From: Siminovitchia terrae | GTDB taxonomy: Bacteria; Bacillota; Bacilli; Bacillales; Bacillaceae_C | DNA: 33,552 nucleotides | Assembly: GCF_003605405.2 (NCBI RefSeq) | Contig: NZ_QYTW02000042.1 | Span: forward strand, 1 to 33,552 | Direction of reading: 5' to 3' | Shown here: one piece after another, positions 30,745-33,552 of the stretch | Position numbering within the stretch: position 1 is the stretch's first letter | How the letters are laid out: each line of letters begins with the position of its first letter | Translations under genes and position numbers: made by a program | The notes under the pieces: generated by a model | Databases searched by the model: none | Seen by the model: the letters and a program-made list of their open reading frames with translations, nothing else | What the model was told of the DNA's origin: nothing

Positions 30745-33027
30745 TTATAAAGCCCCCTTTAAATCATCTAGTGAGTTAACTATTGTAACGCCTTTAGACT
30801 TAATATTTTCCAGCATTATTTTATGCTCTGGCCGCAAATTATTTAAAGGCTTGTCAATATACAAAATAACCTTTTTATTTTCAGGATTAAAGAATAACTC
30901 ATGGGATGCATCAATAAATTTCGCAAATTGCTCTTCTTTTACCCCTTTAATAGATGCTTTGACTTCAATAATCGCATCTTTTGTCACGACATCTAAATCA
31001 CCGGCAGCTTCTTTATTAACCTTCTTAATCTTCTGGTTATACCCTATGACCTCGGTTTTCTTTCTTACAAAATCTGCAACCTTTGCTTGAGTTGCACTGC
31101 CAATGTTTGTACTTTTTAAAGATTGTTGAATATCTCTATTAATATTTTTCGGAGATTGATAATCCCAAATTAGTTTAGTCTTAGCCGGGTTGGTATATTC
31201 CGTTGTAGTTCCTTTTGTAACGATGGTGCCAACGATACTAGGTTTTTTCGTCTGCTCATTGGTTGTCTCCTCATGAGCTGTCTCCTTATTGGTTTTCCCC
31301 TCCTGAGTTGCCTCCTTATGGGCTGTCTCCTTATGCGGCGTTTCGTCACCTGTCTTCTTAGGGGTGTCCGGCTGCCTGTCAGGCTCTTTTCCGTCATGTT
31401 TTTTCGGCGGTTCAGGATGAATCGGAACGTCTGTATTCGATTTACGCAAACCCAGCTTCTCGAGAAGCTTGTGGACATACGGGCGTCCCTTCTTTCCCAC
31501 CCAGCTAAGCGCTTTGCCGAATGGAATTCGGTTTAGCATAATGCTTCCGGCGGCGGAAAGCGCTCTTTCGGGTGTCAACAGCTTCTTCGGATCGCGAATA
31601 TAACTGGCAATTTCATGCCCGCTCCCGGCGATTCCCATCCCCGTCATTGCAATTCCCAAAGCCGGCCAGAAGCCAACAAAGAGCATGGATAGTGCTAGAG
31701 CTCCCAGTAGAAGTGCTCCCTGTTCATACCAATTCAGCCGATTCCACCAATCTTGCAGTGAATCGAACATGCAGGTAAAACATGCTGATTCAGCAACACC
31801 TGAATGTGCACCGATGCCCGCAAACAGTCCAGCCACGAGCAGAAACACAGTAAGCCCAGTTAATACCTGACAAAGAGCTTTAACCCGAGCTTGGACAGGC
31901 TCCTGTCTATTGGCAGCTTCGTTATTCCCATAAAGGATATGAAACCCAAGTTCCCTGCGTTCCCGGTAAAAGCCAAGCCAATAGATGAATTTCTCACGGT
32001 CCAGACAAAAAGAGTAGGTCATATTCCATAGTTCGGTAAATGGATTCAGAAATGGTTCGTTTGGCAGTGCCGGAAGCCGACTCCGCATTTTATTCAATGA
32101 CAGGTAGTCAGCAAAAATCGATGTAAACAGCATCAGCAGGAAGGTCGATTGAGTTTTATAACCGCGGCCGGTCCAATCACTCAGCTGCAATACCCAACCT
32201 GGAAGCTGATGCTGACCGTTATAAGTAGCATGATCCAAAATGGCCCAAAGCAAAATAATTGTCGGAAACAGAAAAAGCCATTTCGTCAGTTTTTTGCGCA
32301 ACCGATAAGCAATTCCAATGGAGAGCCCGATCATAGCAGTATGTACAGGATGACTGACAGTCATGACTGTCGGAAGCAGACTTTCTTCGAAGCGCCCAGG
32401 AAATAGTGAGAACAAGTCCCAATGAATCGTTTCTCCACCCAGCATAGTGAAACTGTAACCAAACTTTTCTGCGAGAACACCTGAACTTAGCCACCTTCGG
32501 GAGAGCTCTTCCATCAGTTGGAAGCCGATGCCAGTTGCCGCCCCAATGAGCGTATAGTCACTTAAACTCAAGGCGGAGGCACGGCGTGAGAACAACAGAA
32601 ACACTCCTAAAGGAAGTAGCTTCCATAGTTCTTCGAAAATAGGAGTGATGACAGCTAGGGACCAAACATCGGACGTTTTTCCGCTGAAAACCATGTGAAA
32701 AGCATTAACTGTAAGTGTCGTAAGTGGTACAACCAAATAAACGCCTGACAGTACAAACAATACGACCGTCTTCCATGGCAATGTTTTGCTTCGGCACAAA
32801 ACCCAAAATTGAAGTAATACATAGAACGACCATAAATACTGGACCAGCATGGTACGTGCTTCTTTAACAAAAAATAGGCTTAAAACAAAAATAATGAGCG
32901 ATAACCAAGAAAAAATCGTATAAGCTATTTTAATGAACGGATGTTTCTCGGTCCATGATCGGCAAATTCGGATGACGGATTCAAGAAAATCCCGTATTCC
33001 AGTTCGGACAGACCAAATCGTATTCAT
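30745..33027 (-). CDS. Polymorphic toxin: PrsW-like membrane protease fused to a PD-(D/E)XK nuclease
   Basis: 760 residues from the ATG at 33027 (AAGGGGG five bases upstream); the frame to 33081 lacks a ribosome site. Residues about 30-400 form eight or more membrane helices carrying PrsW-family motifs: IFEELWK (Glu132/Glu133, Lys136), FQLMEEL (Glu173/174), SHPVHTAMIG (His226/229) and LDHATYNG (His266). Two further hydrophobic stretches follow (about 390-410, 435-470). A hydrophilic linker (530-600) contains degenerate KETAHKEATQ-like repeats. The last 140 residues hold the nuclease core GDLDVV...AIIEVKAS (Asp677/679, Glu688, Lys690), the D-x(n)-E-x-K pattern. The tip is A+T-rich compared with the rest. 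It probably acts in contact-dependent or membrane-delivered competition. Confidence 0.82.
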   Translation of the reverse strand: MNTIWSVRTGIRDFLESVIRICRSWTEKHPFIKIAYTIFSWLSLIIFVLSLFFVKEARTMLVQYLWSFYVLLQFWVLCRSKTLPWKTVVLFVLSGVYLVVPLTTLTVNAFHMVFSGKTSDVWSLAVITPIFEELWKLLPLGVFLLFSRRASALSLSDYTLIGAATGIGFQLMEELSRRWLSSGVLAEKFGYSFTMLGGETIHWDLFSLFPGRFEESLLPTVMTVSHPVHTAMIGLSIGIAYRLRKKLTKWLFLFPTIILLWAILDHATYNGQHQLPGWVLQLSDWTGRGYKTQSTFLLMLFTSIFADYLSLNKMRSRLPALPNEPFLNPFTELWNMTYSFCLDREKFIYWLGFYRERRELGFHILYGNNEAANRQEPVQARVKALCQVLTGLTVFLLVAGLFAGIGAHSGVAESACFTCMFDSLQDWWNRLNWYEQGALLLGALALSMLFVGFWPALGIAMTGMGIAGSGHEIASYIRDPKKLLTPERALSAAGSIMLNRIPFGKALSWVGKKGRPYVHKLLEKLGLRKSNTDVPIHPEPPKKHDGKEPDRQPDTPKKTGDETPHKETAHKEATQEGKTNKETAHEETTNEQTKKPSIVGTIVTKGTTTEYTNPAKTKLIWDYQSPKNINRDIQQSLKSTNIGSATQAKVADFVRKKTEVIGYNQKIKKVNKEAAGDLDVVTKDAIIEVKASIKGVKEEQFAKFIDASHELFFNPENKKVILYIDKPLNNLRPEHKIMLENIKSKGVTIVNSLDDLKGAL

Positions 33028-33096
33028 CGCAGCCCCCTTCGAGTGCTGACCTTGTTTGAGCGGAGCATCTCCCTTGACCACGCCCAGTCATGAGTT

Positions 33097-33267
33097 TCAT
33101 CTCAACACTGCGACTGGACGAAATATCTTCGCTTCTCTTTTCTTAACATATGGGATGAGGCGGGATCTCAATTTACTATCCTTGTAGCCACTCGCGCACA
33201 CAGCCCTTAGATCGATCATCATGTATGGGTTCCTTACAAAAGGGCTCGGATAAGTGCATGCCAACAT
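33097..33267 (-). CDS. Possible small basic protein upstream of the toxin gene
   Basis: 56 residues from the ATG at 33267, with an ideal AGGAGGAGAGCG ribosome site (six-base spacer). Sequence features: MLACTYPSPFVRNPYMMIDL followed by a strongly basic half, KLRSRLIPYVKKREAKIFR. No family is recognised. It ends 69 bp before the toxin start on the same strand and may be a leader gene or the broken remainder of a larger one. Only the ribosome site argues strongly for expression. Confidence 0.4.
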   Translation of the reverse strand: MLACTYPSPFVRNPYMMIDLRAVCASGYKDSKLRSRLIPYVKKREAKIFRPVAVLR

Positions 33268-33314
33268 CGCTCTCCTCCTGGGAACAAGTATATCGAAGTA
33301 CGAAAACAACATAT

Positions 33315-33509
33315 TTTAACTTCATTCAGCAGAAGTCTCCCACTTCTGCAAGTGGTGAGATGAATGCGTGTTGGTATTCCATTCAGCGGGGGTTCAAACT
33401 CCGGCTGAATAAAGTTAAAGCCTCCGGTGGATGCCACAGATTTTCAGAGGAAATTTATCGAGCCGAGCTCGATAAAATCTGGGCGCAAACACGCCAAGGC
33501 GCATTTGAT
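33315..33509 (-). repeat. 195-bp multi-hairpin interspersed repeat, copy D
   Basis: A full copy on the minus strand from ATCAAATGCGCC to ATGAAGTTAAA. Stem TTTATCGAG/CTCGATAAA is present with the loop changed (CTCGG). The terminal hairpin keeps CCACTT/AAGTGG with loop GCAG in place of ATAG. It lies about 48 bp upstream of the small ORF at 33267; its own upstream neighbour is outside the window. The remaining 33510-33552 shows nothing callable. Confidence 0.9.
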
Positions 33510-33552
33510 CTTTCTTTACACATTTGGGTATTAGCTATAAGTGTTCCATTAG

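Noticed and set aside
1-33552. rRNA or tRNA genes
   Set aside because: No tRNA cloverleaf with the GTTCGANTC arm and no rRNA-like conserved blocks were noticed. This was by eye; a tRNAscan-SE run would settle it.

Overview
The window looks like a chromosomal segment of a low-G+C Firmicute of the Bacillaceae (Bacillus sensu lato). Evidence: strong AGGAGG-type ribosome sites, many TTG/GTG starts, and recognisable Bacillus proteins (a YitD/YitE pair, a RocR-type sigma-54 activator, SinI, RlmN, CWC and DUF5316-like small proteins). It is an accessory-rich region. I saw no rRNA or tRNA gene and no CRISPR array.

Layout. 1-530: one copy of a 195-bp multi-hairpin repeat joined to a decayed tyrosine-recombinase tail. 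677-5103: an Asp/Glu-racemase-family protein, a PLP-dependent Orn/Lys/Arg decarboxylase behind a frameshifted GNAT gene, and an HpaB-type flavin hydroxylase. 5486-10370: a sigma-54 amino-acid module made of a LysP-like permease, a second decarboxylase with a textbook -24/-12 promoter, and a PAS-AAA+-Fis activator. 10516-14926: a small membrane protein, bifunctional Nnr, RlmN and a divergent MFS carrier. 15255-20575: GNAT, small proteins, an alpha/beta hydrolase and two MFS exporters. 20731-22641: phosphosulfolactate synthase overlapping a histidine-phosphatase gene, then YitE. 22771-23060: a second interspersed repeat carrying a 58-bp tandem array. 23174-29813: an ASCH protein and a two-component system with a 1732-residue sensor kinase, an OmpR-type regulator and, between them on the opposite strand, a 47-residue SinI-like antirepressor. 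30263-33267: a polymorphic-toxin locus with a membrane protein fusing a PrsW-like protease domain to a PD-(D/E)XK nuclease tip, followed by a very A+T-rich putative immunity gene. 33315-33509: another copy of the 195-bp repeat.

The most notable points are these. (1) The HK/RR/SinI locus has five ACTTTAA direct repeats spaced 11, 10, 11 and 10 bp, placed between the divergent kinase and sinI genes, and the kinase's N-terminal Ser/Thr-kinase-like domain has lost its catalytic residues. (2) The PrsW-nuclease toxin has an apparently exchanged tip. (3) The 195-bp structured repeat occurs four times; two copies sit 8-12 bp behind stop codons in the same orientation as the gene, and some differences keep pairing through G-U wobble. 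(4) A phosphosulfolactate synthase is coupled to a histidine phosphatase where Bacillus normally carries ComB.

Functions are assigned from motifs read by eye and from memory of the families. No database search was possible.
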